Positions 7,684 through 16,869 are shown, numbered from the stretch's first letter. The stretch is DNA of 59,003 bases from Ferrimicrobium acidiphilum DSM 19497 (GCF_000949255.1 NZ_JXUW01000017.1:1-59003), one strand, 5' to 3'. Made by a program: numbers and translations. The notes: a model not told the origin generated them from the sequence alone.

Positions 7684-9132
7684 TCAGGAGCGAGAGTTTG
7701 CTAGAACGGGTATGCGCAGTCGAACAAGCGCACCGCCGCGTCGTGAACGACCGAAGGTGATTGCACCATCGAGTTGGGTCGTTACAAGGTCACGCACGAT
7801 AGCAAGTCCGAGCGACTTCGCGCTAGCGGCTACTAGATCATCTGGGAAGCCAACACCGTCATCACTGATCTCTACCCATAGGTCGGTCGGTCGTCGCTCC
7901 AATACGACGCGAACGTTGAGTGATGTCCGTTCAACCCCGTAACCATGTTCGAGTGCATTCTGCATTAGCTCTGCGAGCACGATAGCAAGCGGCGTGACGC
8001 GTTGCGCGTCAACTCGTTCTGCCGAACCCTCCAAGACGACGTCGAGATCTCTTCCCGGCAACTTTGACTCTTTGGCCAGACGTATAAGTGCCGCGATCAC
8101 CTCGTCAATCTCCACCTCCTCGGAGATGTCCCTTGATAGGAACTCATGAACAACTGCGATCGACCGAATCCGACGCTCTGCCTCCCCGAGAGCGAGTTTG
8201 GCCTCGGCGTTGGATAGACGTCGCGCCTGCAGGCTCAACAGGCTAGATATCGTCTGAAGATTGTTCTTCACTCGATGATGGACCTCACGGATAGTCGCAT
8301 CCTTGGAGGCCAGCAGGCGATCGCGTTGCCGAAGGTCAGTAACATCACGCAACAAAAGCACATAACCGCTGCCAACGTCACCACGATAGAGAGGGAGACA
8401 ATAGAAGGTCACGGTTACACCTCGCGACTTCTCTACCTCTTCAAAGACTGGTGCTCCGAGTATATCTGCACGCTGGAGGGCCTGTATCCGCAGGCCAAGC
8501 TCCTCTAGGTTCATACCCACCCTAACGCTAGGGCAACCCAGGCGATGCAATGCGCTCAACGCGTTAGGTGATAGAAAACGAACACGCTCATGGGCGTCAA
8601 GAACGCAAACGCCATCACCCACTCGAGGCGCCTCCTCTACTTCGCTAGGTGGATAAGGAAAACGTCCATTGATAAGCATCCCCATAAATTGATCGAACAG
8701 GCTCAGATACGTTGATTCAAGTTCTCCTGGGTTACGATGTCGCTCGCTTAGTTGATCTCTAATCATCACACCGAAGACCTCACCCTCCTGGAGCAGCGGT
8801 ATGAACCAGGAGTTAATATGGCGACCAGTTCGAGGGTCTGATCGGACCTCATGGACCACTTCCGCTCGGTGAAAGCAGCGATAGATCGGTGAATCCTCTG
8901 TGAGGTCAAACTGCATCCCGATCAGATCCCCTGGATGCGCTGTCTGTGACGTAGCAGGACGCACCTGCGAGACGATGGTGTAGCGAGCGCGGCGACCCTC
9001 CTGGTTCTCGATCGGAAGGGCGATACTCAGATCACTGAAACCAAGATCGGCTAGGAATCCCCAAAACCTCAGGAGCTCACCCAAGTAAGTGCGTCGTGAA
9101 TCAACGAGCGAGGTCGCATCCCGTTCCAACAT
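7684..9132 (-). CDS. PdtaS-like sensor histidine kinase
   Basis: 482 residues with no membrane segments, so a cytoplasmic sensor. Residues about 1-150 resemble the N-terminal GAF domain of PdtaS. A PAS domain follows at about 165-280 (VCVLDAHERVRFLSPNALSA, ending in VLLLRDVTD). The HisKA_2 box EVHHRVKNNLQTISSLLSLQ sits near residue 283, its first His being the likely phosphoacceptor. The HATPase domain shows LMQNALEHGYG and ISDDGVGFPDD. In mycobacteria PdtaS works with PdtaR, an RNA-binding antiterminator; no such partner is encoded nearby. The start follows the PHP gene stop by two bases, so the pair is probably translationally coupled. Confidence 0.88.
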   Translation of the reverse strand: MLERDATSLVDSRRTYLGELLRFWGFLADLGFSDLSIALPIENQEGRRARYTIVSQVRPATSQTAHPGDLIGMQFDLTEDSPIYRCFHRAEVVHEVRSDPRTGRHINSWFIPLLQEGEVFGVMIRDQLSERHRNPGELESTYLSLFDQFMGMLINGRFPYPPSEVEEAPRVGDGVCVLDAHERVRFLSPNALSALHRLGCPSVRVGMNLEELGLRIQALQRADILGAPVFEEVEKSRGVTVTFYCLPLYRGDVGSGYVLLLRDVTDLRQRDRLLASKDATIREVHHRVKNNLQTISSLLSLQARRLSNAEAKLALGEAERRIRSIAVVHEFLSRDISEEVEIDEVIAALIRLAKESKLPGRDLDVVLEGSAERVDAQRVTPLAIVLAELMQNALEHGYGVERTSLNVRVVLERRPTDLWVEISDDGVGFPDDLVAASAKSLGLAIVRDLVTTQLDGAITFGRSRRGGALVRLRIPVLANSRS

Positions 9133-9134
9133 GG

Positions 9135-10001
9135 TTACAACGCCACCTGCGATCCAACTCGTCGCTCAAACCGACGCAGTGTTGTTACTCCTTCGGAGGC
9201 TAAGAGACTCCTGATCGCAGGGGCCCGATCCGCAACATCACCGAGGCCATGCGCATCCGAGGCTGTCGTCAGCGCTACACCACGATCAAGGAAGCGCTTC
9301 AAAAGCTCCGGAGCGGGATAGAACTCTTCAACCGGCTTGCGCATTCCAGCGGAGGAGACTTCAGCGGCAATCCCGGCAGCGGCGGCTGCTTCAGCCATCC
9401 GATCATAGTACTCCGTGGGTACCGACGGCCGATGGCCGGCTACCTTGACGAGGTCTGGATGAGCAAGCACGTCGACCGCATGAGTGGCGGCCAACTCCTC
9501 TAGAGCACGCGTGTAGGCCGACCACGCCGGCTCCACGCCAATCCGTTCCCACTCCGCCATCACCACCGGGTCATCAACGTGGTCGAACGGCCATGCATCG
9601 ATCCAGTGCACCGACCCCAACAGCACATCGAAGGGATACCCTTGCAACAGCGACTGCACCCGATCCATAGCCTCGGGGTAGTAATCAACCTCCAGACCCA
9701 TCACGATTGGAAGACCTGCTGCCTTCGCCTCCTGAACCACCGCGACATACTGATCAAGATCCGCCGTAGCATTGCTCTCCCAGTAGTCTTCCATCAGATC
9801 TCGCATAGCGCTCTCTGGGTATCTCCGAAAGTATCCAGAGAGAATAGATCGCGCCTGCGAAAAGCGGTAAAAGTGTTCGGTTACCGCAATCTCAGACACT
9901 CCCTGAGTTGCTGCATGTTCACAATAGGCAGCTAGCTCTTCGAGCAATACTGGGTGGTCTTTTGCGCCATGCGACCAGAGATGGAGATGGTAGTCGATCA
10001 T
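9135..10001 (-). CDS. PHP-domain phosphatase, histidinol-phosphatase-like
   Basis: 288 residues from the ATG at 10001. The frame opens 54 bases earlier, but the metal-binding motif MIDYHLHLWSHG should stand at the N-terminus, and the extra residues do not look like family sequence. Metal ligands visible: HLH near the start, EHFYRF, the region after GLEVDYYPE, GSVHWID, LAHPDLVK and SDAHGLGD. Family members remove phosphate from histidinol phosphate, but other PHP enzymes look alike and no his genes lie nearby. First gene of a two-gene unit with the sensor kinase. Confidence 0.8.
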   Translation of the reverse strand: MIDYHLHLWSHGAKDHPVLLEELAAYCEHAATQGVSEIAVTEHFYRFSQARSILSGYFRRYPESAMRDLMEDYWESNATADLDQYVAVVQEAKAAGLPIVMGLEVDYYPEAMDRVQSLLQGYPFDVLLGSVHWIDAWPFDHVDDPVVMAEWERIGVEPAWSAYTRALEELAATHAVDVLAHPDLVKVAGHRPSVPTEYYDRMAEAAAAAGIAAEVSSAGMRKPVEEFYPAPELLKRFLDRGVALTTASDAHGLGDVADRAPAIRSLLASEGVTTLRRFERRVGSQVAL

Positions 10002-10095
10002 AACCACCAGCCTAGTTCCTGCTCGGCAGCGGCAGAGAAGTAGAGCCAGCACCAATACACCTAGCTACAGAGGGAATTGCAAGATCAAACCCGGT

Positions 10096-11244
10096 CTAGC
10101 CAACCCGAGATGCCACCATCGTAGTCGAGGCGACAAGTGCCGACAGTGCAGTAGGCGAGTCAAGCTCGAACTCGGCGATTGGGACCTCAAAGAGATCGAT
10201 GCCCACATCGCGCAGTGCATCTAGCAGCTCCCGGGCATGGGCATTCACAAATTGCAGATAGGTAAAGGCCAGCTCCGAGGTTGCCCGATGAATTGCAGCT
10301 GCCATCTTTGGATCATGAGCGAGACGAGCATCCAAGACAGCGGGAGCCTCCTCTTCGAGCCAAACCCTAGCCTTAGTCGCCTCGGGAGTGAATAACCATC
10401 CAGGAAGCGCTCGATTGATGATGAAGGCTAATGCGTTAAGATTACGCGTCTTTAGCGCCTCGAGCAGATGATGCGCCTCATCAACAGATGGCCCATAAGG
10501 TGCAGCAATAGCGATGAATCCAGTTGCAGATGCCGTGAGCAGCTCCGAAAAAGATCTGCTCTGCTCGACTAGTCCAGGCGCTAGCTTGGCGAAGTCTGCG
10601 AAAAAATCGGTCACATCAGTCAAAAAGGCGGATCCAAGCACCATATCGGCTACGAGATAGAATGGGCGAGTAGCAGCCGAGAATAGTCGAGTCCGTCGTG
10701 GCAGCGTGAGAAGTGCCAGAAGCGGGGAGGAGAAAAACTCTCTAAGCCGAGCTGGAGCATCCAGGAAGTCGAGTGCGTTACGCGATGGCGGCGTATCTAC
10801 GATCACGAGATCGTAGCGTTCGTCTGCGGTAAGGGCCGCCAGCACCTGGACCGCAGCGTAATCGTATGAACCGATAAACTTCGCCGAGAGATTGTGGTAG
10901 ATCGGACTCGCCAGGATCCTCTCAGAGGTGGCCAAATCAGGGGAGAACTGCTGGACAAGATCATCCCAGGCGCTCTTCATGTCAACCGAGGCTGCCCAGA
11001 GTTCCCCTTTAGGATTAAGCTCAGGAAGCTCGACACGTCGAGGAGAATTTGCAAGTGCATCCACACCGAGCGTTCCGGCTAGTCGCTTCGCCGGATCAAC
11101 GGTGACAACAAGGACATTGATGGGCCTCTCGACAGCCGCTGCGACCGCCAGGGCAGCGGAGAGCGTAGTTTTGCCGACACCACCGCTGCCAACGACAAAA
11201 ATCCTCTCCTTGCTCAGTAGGGTGTCGAGCAGGTTGGTCACCAT
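10096..11244 (-). CDS. ArsA/Get3-like ATPase, second paralogue
   Basis: 382 residues. P-loop VVGSGGVGKTTLSAALA at about residues 17-33; the first, signature lysine of the deviant Walker A (GKGGVGKT) is Ser here. Switch region VDTPPSRNALDFLD at about 149-162. Actinobacteria commonly carry two neighbouring ArsA-like genes (Rv3679/Rv3680 in M. tuberculosis), thought to act together rather than in arsenite export. Overlaps the preceding arsA-like gene by 7 bp and is last in the operon mrp-DUF3107-arsA-arsA. No ars transporter genes are present, so an arsenic role is unlikely. Confidence 0.85.
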   Translation of the reverse strand: MVTNLLDTLLSKERIFVVGSGGVGKTTLSAALAVAAAVERPINVLVVTVDPAKRLAGTLGVDALANSPRRVELPELNPKGELWAASVDMKSAWDDLVQQFSPDLATSERILASPIYHNLSAKFIGSYDYAAVQVLAALTADERYDLVIVDTPPSRNALDFLDAPARLREFFSSPLLALLTLPRRTRLFSAATRPFYLVADMVLGSAFLTDVTDFFADFAKLAPGLVEQSRSFSELLTASATGFIAIAAPYGPSVDEAHHLLEALKTRNLNALAFIINRALPGWLFTPEATKARVWLEEEAPAVLDARLAHDPKMAAAIHRATSELAFTYLQFVNAHARELLDALRDVGIDLFEVPIAEFELDSPTALSALVASTTMVASRVG

Positions 11245-12164
11245 AGCTCGACCTCGAGGACTTCAGCGACCTCGTCAACTAGCTTTGGGGTCTCGAGGGC
11301 ACCAAAGTACTCCCCGACTGTAGCGACCTTGAAGGAAGACCCCAACTGATCGACGAAGAAGGCGAGATTGCGATCATGTCTATCGCAGATCCGTGCATAC
11401 AAATCTGAGGCAGCCAACACCTCGGCCAGGCCGGAGACTGAGCCAGCTAAGTTGCGAATCTCGTCGACTACGTCTGTCTCCGCACCAGTCATCGGGCCAA
11501 CAAAGCGACGGTTAACAACCGCACCTTCAAGATGGACTGGGGTCTCGGTTCGTATACGACCCGCGAGATCCAGTGCCTCCTCGATTGGGGTCTCCTCGGG
11601 GGTGGCGACCAACAGCGCCACCGATCGCTCTGGATCGGCAAGGATCTCAAGCATCCATTCAGTCTGGTTCTTAACCAGTCCTAGCTGAATCAACTCACCG
11701 ACATCCCCTGCGACTCCAAGCTGAGAGATCACATGCCCACTCGCAGGTGGATCCACTACGATCAGGTCATAGGTGTTCTGGCGCACCTCGTAGCAGAGCT
11801 TGCCTACCACCAGAATTTCGCGCACGCCTGGGGCCGCCGTTGATACGAAGTCAAAGATCTTGCCCAATCCCGGAAACTTCGAGATAAACGGTACCTTAAC
11901 ATAGATACGCAGATACTCAGCCAAGGCGGCCTCGGTGTCCATCTCCATCACCCACAAGTTCTCGGCCACAAGCTGTGGTGCAAACGAGGGCTTGGCAACG
12001 CCGAGCATCGACCCAACGTCGCCCTTGCCATCCACCTCGACGATGAGTACCCTCAACCCCCGTCGTGCACCTAGAGTTCCAAGCGCGGCCGAGATCGTGC
12101 TTTTGCCTACACCACCCTTGCCGGTGACAAAGATTAATCTCCTAGCAAGCAACTCCTCAATCAT
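11238..12164 (-). CDS. ArsA/Get3-like ATPase, first paralogue
   Basis: 308 residues. Complete deviant Walker A VTGKGGVGKSTISAALG at about 14-30, keeping the signature lysine that its downstream partner lacks. Switch motif VVDPPASGHVISQL at about 135-148, and DVGSMLG after the P-loop. The two proteins would be expected to form a hetero-oligomeric ATPase. Starts 3 bp after the DUF3107 stop. The paired actinobacterial proteins have been compared with Get3 targeting factors; the client proteins here are unknown. Confidence 0.87.
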   Translation of the reverse strand: MIEELLARRLIFVTGKGGVGKSTISAALGTLGARRGLRVLIVEVDGKGDVGSMLGVAKPSFAPQLVAENLWVMEMDTEAALAEYLRIYVKVPFISKFPGLGKIFDFVSTAAPGVREILVVGKLCYEVRQNTYDLIVVDPPASGHVISQLGVAGDVGELIQLGLVKNQTEWMLEILADPERSVALLVATPEETPIEEALDLAGRIRTETPVHLEGAVVNRRFVGPMTGAETDVVDEIRNLAGSVSGLAEVLAASDLYARICDRHDRNLAFFVDQLGSSFKVATVGEYFGALETPKLVDEVAEVLEVELW

Positions 12165-12167
12165 GCG

Positions 12168-12401
12168 CTAGGCGCTAAAGCCAACCTTGCGTTGTTCCTT
12201 ATTTGGACCAACCTCGATGAAGAGGATCTTGTCGACAGGGACACCCACTTTTTTACCCTTCCGATCGGTCAACCACCACAACGACTCCTTGGCTGCCTGG
12301 GCCTTGCTGAACTCATCGATCACCTTCGCCTGATCGGTCCCCTCATCCATCTCCACTTCAATCTCGCGCATGGCATCACCGAGCCCGATACGAATCTCCA
12401 C
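12168..12401 (-). CDS. DUF3107 protein
   Basis: 77 residues, usual length for this actinobacterial family of unknown function. Motifs: MEIRIGLGDAMREIEVEMDE and the end DKILFIEVGPNKEQRKVGFS. Soluble, with an alternating strand pattern suggesting a small beta-rich fold. It lies between mrp (9 bp upstream) and the first arsA-like gene (3 bp downstream), so it is translated with them and may serve the same process. Confidence 0.85.
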   Translation of the reverse strand: MEIRIGLGDAMREIEVEMDEGTDQAKVIDEFSKAQAAKESLWWLTDRKGKKVGVPVDKILFIEVGPNKEQRKVGFSA

Positions 12402-12410
12402 ATCTACCTC

Positions 12411-13526
12411 CTACCTCGATTGGACCTTGAGATCACCTCGATATCGTCTCACTGGACCTAGACTCTCCAGCTTATCAACGAGTGCACGCAAACTCTCGCT
12501 TGCCAGGTCGGAAGGCGAGTGGACCACCACTGGCGTACCGTGATCACCGCCCTCGCGTAAGGCCATCGTAAGCGGCAACTCCGCGAGGAGTTCGACTCCC
12601 AGTTCAGTGGCTAGCTGCGCTCCTCCTCCGGAACCAAAGATCGGATAGCGTTCACCCCCGGGGGTTACGAAAGCCGACATGTTCTCGACGACGCCTCGGA
12701 CCGGCAGCTTGAGTTTCTTCGCTGCCAAGGCGGAGCGCTGTGCAACACGAACAGCCGCTGACTGTGGCGTGGTGACCACAAAGATCTCCGAACGCGGAAG
12801 AAATTGCTGCAGGCTCAGGGCGACGTCACCGGTGCCGGGAGGCATATCCACTAGCAGATAATCGAGTTCACCCCAGAGCACATCGACAAGGAACTGTTCT
12901 ATCGTCTTGTGGAGCATGGGACCACGCCAAATTACCGGCGTGTCTTCATCAACAAAGAAACCAAGCGACATCACCTTTACCCCAAACGCCTTTGGTGGCA
13001 GGATTAGATCATCAATGACCCGGGGCATGCTGGCAAGACCGAGAAGCTTGGGAATCGAAAAACCATAGACGTCTGCATCCAGGATGCCTACTCGCCTCCC
13101 ACGCCGCGCAAGCTCGACTGCAACGTTCGCCGTGACCGAGGATTTACCGACGCCGCCCTTACCTGAGGACACTCCTATAACTCTCGTCGTCGCGCCAGGT
13201 AACGAAAATACCGGGGTCCGAGAGCTTCGTGCCTCAAGCATCGCCGGCGTCATAAGCCGCTCGCGCAACTCAGCCTGTCCAGCAGGGTCCAACGGCACCA
13301 GCTCCACCGAGACCGATCCAAGGTCGCCAACGGCGGCCTCAGCCTGTGCCTGGAGCCTTTGCGCAACCTCAGGTGCCCCACCAACGTAGTGCAGCTGTGC
13401 ATTCACCCGTCGAAGTCGTGAGCTTACCGTTCCAACGAGCCCAAGCTGTTGAAAACTCTCTCCTATCTCGTCATCGACCAACGCGCCCAAGCGCTCGGCT
13501 ACCTGCTCCTCGATATTCCTTGCCAT
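12411..13526 (-). CDS. mrp: Mrp/NBP35-family Fe-S carrier ATPase
   Basis: 371 residues. Residues 1-95 are a divergent DUF59/MIP18-like domain. The P-loop is SGKGGVGKSSVTANVA at about 121-136, with DADVYGFSIP and LLVDMPPGTGDVALSLQQFL after it. The region that in E. coli Mrp holds the CxxC cluster ligands (after GVVENMS) reads AFVTPGGERYPIFGSGGG, without cysteines; to my knowledge other actinobacterial Mrp proteins also lack them. Proposed role: ATP-dependent Fe-S cluster delivery. First gene of its operon and divergent from a SufR-like regulator. Confidence 0.88.
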   Translation of the reverse strand: MARNIEEQVAERLGALVDDEIGESFQQLGLVGTVSSRLRRVNAQLHYVGGAPEVAQRLQAQAEAAVGDLGSVSVELVPLDPAGQAELRERLMTPAMLEARSSRTPVFSLPGATTRVIGVSSGKGGVGKSSVTANVAVELARRGRRVGILDADVYGFSIPKLLGLASMPRVIDDLILPPKAFGVKVMSLGFFVDEDTPVIWRGPMLHKTIEQFLVDVLWGELDYLLVDMPPGTGDVALSLQQFLPRSEIFVVTTPQSAAVRVAQRSALAAKKLKLPVRGVVENMSAFVTPGGERYPIFGSGGGAQLATELGVELLAELPLTMALREGGDHGTPVVVHSPSDLASESLRALVDKLESLGPVRRYRGDLKVQSR

Positions 13527-13571
13527 GATAATCTCCTACCTTGTGCCCCATCACTATGCGCTAAACCTTTC

Positions 13572-13577
13572 TTGACT
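13572..13577 (+). promoter_or_regulatory. Possible -35 element in the mrp / regulator divergent region
   Basis: ttgact lies 50 bp before the regulator start codon, in the 100-bp spacer between mrp and the SufR-like gene. It is followed by the palindrome actagt. No convincing -10 is found at the usual distance, so the assignment is weak; the spacer is where an autoregulatory site for the SufR-like protein would be expected. Confidence 0.25.
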
Positions 13578-13626
13578 AAACTAGTGGAACAATACCGCTA
13601 CCGTCTTGGTGGAGGGAAAGGCGCCC

Positions 13627-14514
13627 ATGGAAAAGACAGCTGAGTCAATGAATCTCCCATCACGATCGTCTGCTTCGACAGTAGTCACTGCCAACGAACT
13701 CGCGCCACGAGAGCTCGCATCCTCTCGTAATCGTCGATCCGGTTACGATGACCCCAAGTCGATGACCTCAGCAGGTTCGTTTACAGGTGCAGTTCAGGCA
13801 CTTTCTAAAGCCCTTGGCGACCCTACTCGCCGCGAAATCTACCTCTACGTGCGAGAACACGGCTCAGTAACGGCTCAGGAGATCGGTCGACAGTTCCAGC
13901 TTCACCCTAATGTCGCCAGGCACCACCTTGACAGGCTCGCTGCCAGCGGCTATGTCGAGGCGAGTCTCGATCGCAGCAATCCCTCGCAGGTTGGTCGGCC
14001 ATCGAAACACTACCGAAGCAGTGGAGTCCCACTACTAGTTGACGGTATTGGAGAACAGGCCACATTGCTTGGGAGGCTTTTGGCGCGAGCGCTCGAGATG
14101 CTAGATCATGAAACCGCGGCTCAACTTGCCTATGAGGTAGGACTGGACTACGGCCATGAGATCGGTCGACAGATGAACGGTCAGGAGGCGACCAAGAGTA
14201 TTGCAGCTAGTCTGAAGCTAGTCGCCGATGCGCTCACACGCAGCGGCTTCTCCTCAAGCGAGGACTCTCGCAACAAGGCACTCAGCCTCAAGAACATGAG
14301 CTGCCCCTTTGGCGCACTCGTCGCCGACCATCCTGTTCTTTGCGTTACCGAAAGTGGCATAATCGAGGGGCTGCTTGAGAGCCTTGCGGTGAACGGTGAC
14401 CTAGCCCGCGCAGAGCCGGTTCGCGGTGGAATAAAAGGTTGCGAGGTACGCATTCACTCAGCCACCGAGACCGTCGTCAAGCTAAGACCGCGGTCACCTC
14501 TACCCCTCGAGTAG
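13627..14514 (+). CDS. SufR-like HTH regulator, probable Fe-S sensor
   Basis: 295 residues from the ATG at 13627, chosen because ggaggg lies ten bases upstream; the frame opens at a GTG at 13606. After a Ser-rich leader comes a winged helix at about residues 45-115 (ALGDPTRREIYLYVREHGSV, then VARHHLDRLAASGYV). The C-terminal domain keeps three cysteines, C226 (MSCPFGAL), C239 (VLCVTES) and C272 (KGCEVRI), in the spacing seen in SufR-type repressors whose Fe-S cluster controls DNA binding. It is divergent from mrp, a cluster carrier, which supports an iron-sulfur role. No suf operon is in the window. Confidence 0.75.
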   Translation: MEKTAESMNLPSRSSASTVVTANELAPRELASSRNRRSGYDDPKSMTSAGSFTGAVQALSKALGDPTRREIYLYVREHGSVTAQEIGRQFQLHPNVARHHLDRLAASGYVEASLDRSNPSQVGRPSKHYRSSGVPLLVDGIGEQATLLGRLLARALEMLDHETAAQLAYEVGLDYGHEIGRQMNGQEATKSIAASLKLVADALTRSGFSSSEDSRNKALSLKNMSCPFGALVADHPVLCVTESGIIEGLLESLAVNGDLARAEPVRGGIKGCEVRIHSATETVVKLRPRSPLPLE

Positions 14515-14516
14515 GC

Positions 14517-15149
14517 TTAGCTCCCCCAATATCGCTGCTCCTGCCAAGGATCGCCGTAGTTGTGGTAGCCATTACGCTCCCAAAATCCGGGAGCATCCGA
14601 ATCTCGGAACTCAAGCCCACGGAGCCACTTCGCCGACTTCCAAAAATAGAGATGCGGAAGCAGAAATCGCACAGGATAGCCATGTTCGGGATCGAGCGGT
14701 TCACCGTCGAACTCAACCGCCAGCATACAGATAGGATCGTCGAGCGCATCCTGATAGGGGATATTCGTAGTGAAACCATGCTCTGCGTGTGCAATGATGT
14801 GGGTAACCGACGACTGAGGTCGCGCTAGCTCAATGATCTTGCCAATCGGGATCCCCCTCCACACTGTATCGAACTTGGACCACTTGGTCACGCAGTGGAT
14901 GTCAGTGGTACGCTCTTCAAGCCCAAGTTCGATCAACTCATCGTAGCTAAGTTCGGTTGGCCGATCCACTAGACCATCTATGCGCAATGACCATGCACTC
15001 AAGTCTGGGTAGATCGGAACCTCGCCTGCATGCAACACGGGGAAACGGTCGGTCATGTACTGCCCAGGCGGCAGTCGATCAGGTGAGATACCTCTGCGTT
15101 CCAACTCCTTGCGGTTACGATCGAAAAAACTCACAGCATCACTCCTCAT
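14517..15149 (-). CDS. Sulfite oxidase-like molybdopterin oxidoreductase
   Basis: 210 residues, matching the short actinobacterial members of the oxidoreductase molybdopterin-binding family. The conserved cysteine that binds Mo is C86 in DIHCVTKWS; further conserved parts are WRGIPIGKII, HAEHGFTTNIP, LAVEFDGEPLDPEHGYPVRF and the C-terminal KWLRGLEF. There is no twin-arginine signal and no dimerisation domain, so it is probably cytoplasmic, in contrast to YedY. The substrate is unknown. It lies 20 bp after the ccm operon on the same strand. Confidence 0.85.
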   Translation of the reverse strand: MRSDAVSFFDRNRKELERRGISPDRLPPGQYMTDRFPVLHAGEVPIYPDLSAWSLRIDGLVDRPTELSYDELIELGLEERTTDIHCVTKWSKFDTVWRGIPIGKIIELARPQSSVTHIIAHAEHGFTTNIPYQDALDDPICMLAVEFDGEPLDPEHGYPVRFLLPHLYFWKSAKWLRGLEFRDSDAPGFWERNGYHNYGDPWQEQRYWGS

Positions 15150-15169
15150 AAGGATCTAGAGAATTCAAC

Positions 15170-16312
15170 CTAGAAGGTGTTCGGAATCTTCCGGTGCGCT
15201 GCGAGATAAGCAGGTTTGGCCAACCTATACGCCTGCTGAACCAGTGATTTGCTCGGATGAGTCGCCAGAAACCGGTTGAGGTGGGTAACCGCAGCTACTG
15301 GCTTATCCTCGCCATAAAAAAGCACAAGACCATAGTAGAGCTGAGCACTAGCGTCATAGGCGCCAAGTTGCGCGGCATGAGCAAGCATGCTGATCGAATC
15401 AGCCTTGGCACTCTTGGTTTTGGCCAGGTTGAAGTCTATCCAACCCAGATAGGCGAGCGCGGTAGGGTCAGATGGATAGGTGGCCAGGACACGGTCAAAT
15501 TCGGCACGGGCCTGTGTCACAGCCCCCAACCCTGCGAGTGCCTCGCCAGACGCGAGCTCTTTGGTAAGGCTCGGCGACGAGGAGGAGCTAGGCCGAGTCA
15601 GTAGTAACGCACCCAAAGCGCCAACTCCCACCAAGATCAGCGCAGCTCCAATTTGAGCAAACCGACGAGAGAAGAGTGGTTTGCGGATTGGCTTGCCACT
15701 CGAGCTGGCCGACACGGTGCCCTCACCGTTCTCCCTCGCCGAGGCATCTACCGCGCGCCTAGCATCACCACCGTCGCTGGAATCGAGTTTCATCTCAGCT
15801 AGCTCGCTGGCGGCGAACGGCGAACGGCGAACGTCCTCGACCGAGAGCGAAACCATGGGAGCAGGCGAGGCGCCAATCAGCGCTCTTGTCTGACTACTGG
15901 GCTTTGGCGATCGTGAGGAGAGACTCTTGTAGACCTCATAAGCAAGGACCAACCCCACGACGATCGGCAGGAGCCAAAGGAACAGGCCCACGCCGTTTGC
16001 AGGGGGAGCCATCAAGATGGTGTCACCGTAGCTCGCCACCAGTGAGTCGATGATCTCCTGGTTGGATGCGCCTGCGTGGACCTCATGATCGATGTAGGAT
16101 GCGATTGAGTACGACGAAGCGCTTTTGGAGTTGTAGACCGCAAGATTACCGCAGGAAGGGCAACGAACCTCCTTCTCGAGAGCGACGATGCGGGCGGATG
16201 CACTAGCAGAAGGCGTACGGACTACCGCATAACCAACTGAAGCCAGTGCAATCGCAAACAGGATGATCCATGCAAGAAGGGCGCGACTTGGGCGCTTGGT
16301 CGGTGTTGTCAT
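15170..16312 (-). CDS. ccmH: CcmH-CcmI fusion, cytochrome c maturation
   Basis: 380 residues. A first membrane helix (about 12-31) is followed by the CcmH domain with the thiol motif RCPSCGN (C51, C54) and EIIDSLVASYGDTILMAPP. A second helix lies at about 105-125 and a third at about 218-240. The last 120 residues are TPR repeats (FDRVLATYPSDPTALAYLGW, YDASAQLYYGLVLFYGE) as in CcmI, which binds apocytochrome. In E. coli CcmH is itself a CcmH-CcmI type fusion, so this is a known layout. Last gene of the ccm operon; its start overlaps the ccmG stop by one base. Confidence 0.88.
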   Translation of the reverse strand: MTTPTKRPSRALLAWIILFAIALASVGYAVVRTPSASASARIVALEKEVRCPSCGNLAVYNSKSASSYSIASYIDHEVHAGASNQEIIDSLVASYGDTILMAPPANGVGLFLWLLPIVVGLVLAYEVYKSLSSRSPKPSSQTRALIGASPAPMVSLSVEDVRRSPFAASELAEMKLDSSDGGDARRAVDASARENGEGTVSASSSGKPIRKPLFSRRFAQIGAALILVGVGALGALLLTRPSSSSSPSLTKELASGEALAGLGAVTQARAEFDRVLATYPSDPTALAYLGWIDFNLAKTKSAKADSISMLAHAAQLGAYDASAQLYYGLVLFYGEDKPVAAVTHLNRFLATHPSKSLVQQAYRLAKPAYLAAHRKIPNTF

Positions 16313-16869
16313 CAGTACCCCTTCTCCTGCGCGAGCGTCACCAATGCGTCGATGATTCGAACCGTCGTCGGACCCACGACCTTAGCCAGGACTATCCCAT
16401 TCGGCGCAACTAAATAGCTCTCAGGGGGGGCTGATACTCCCCAGCGAAGCGAGTTTGTCCCCGATGGATCTTGTATAACTGGGAACCGGGCATGATAGAG
16501 AGACAAGAAATGTCTGGCCGGTCCCGGGCTATCGTCATAGTCCACCCCGAGCACTGACACGGTAGTACCCCGCGCAAGCTTCGCAATCTGCGCCTCTTCG
16601 GTAGCACAACTCGAACACCAACTAGCGAAGTAGTTGACGAGGACAAAATGGCCACGGAACTGGCGCAATGACAACGTCTTAGCTGAGTAAAGCGACTGTC
16701 CACTCAATGCAGGAGCCTGTCTATAAAGCAGCGGCGAGGGAGAGACCTGATCGACTGCAGGTCGTGTTTGAGCTGCTATGACGGCAAAATAAACACTGGC
16801 AGCTAGGATCAGGGCACCAACCGTGGTCAACACCGGACGGCGGCGAACAGCTAGCAAAATAGCACTCAC
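16312..16869 (-). CDS. ccmG: CcmG/DsbE-type thioredoxin, cytochrome c maturation
   Basis: 185 residues. One N-terminal membrane anchor (about 12-33), then an extracytoplasmic thioredoxin fold with the active site YFASWCSSCATEE (C85, C88), VLGVDYDDSPGPARHFLSLY and WGVSAPPESYLVAPNG, the last being the cis-Pro region of CcmG. It keeps the apocytochrome CxxCH thiols reduced, with CcmH. Its start overlaps the ccmF stop by four bases. Confidence 0.9.
   Translation of the reverse strand: MSAILLAVRRRPVLTTVGALILAASVYFAVIAAQTRPAVDQVSPSPLLYRQAPALSGQSLYSAKTLSLRQFRGHFVLVNYFASWCSSCATEEAQIAKLARGTTVSVLGVDYDDSPGPARHFLSLYHARFPVIQDPSGTNSLRWGVSAPPESYLVAPNGIVLAKVVGPTTVRIIDALVTLAQEKGY

Noticed and set aside
10096-12164. 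Arsenite efflux operon
   Set aside because: No ArsB, ArsC or ArsR gene is adjacent, and the paired genes match the actinobacterial Get3-like type.
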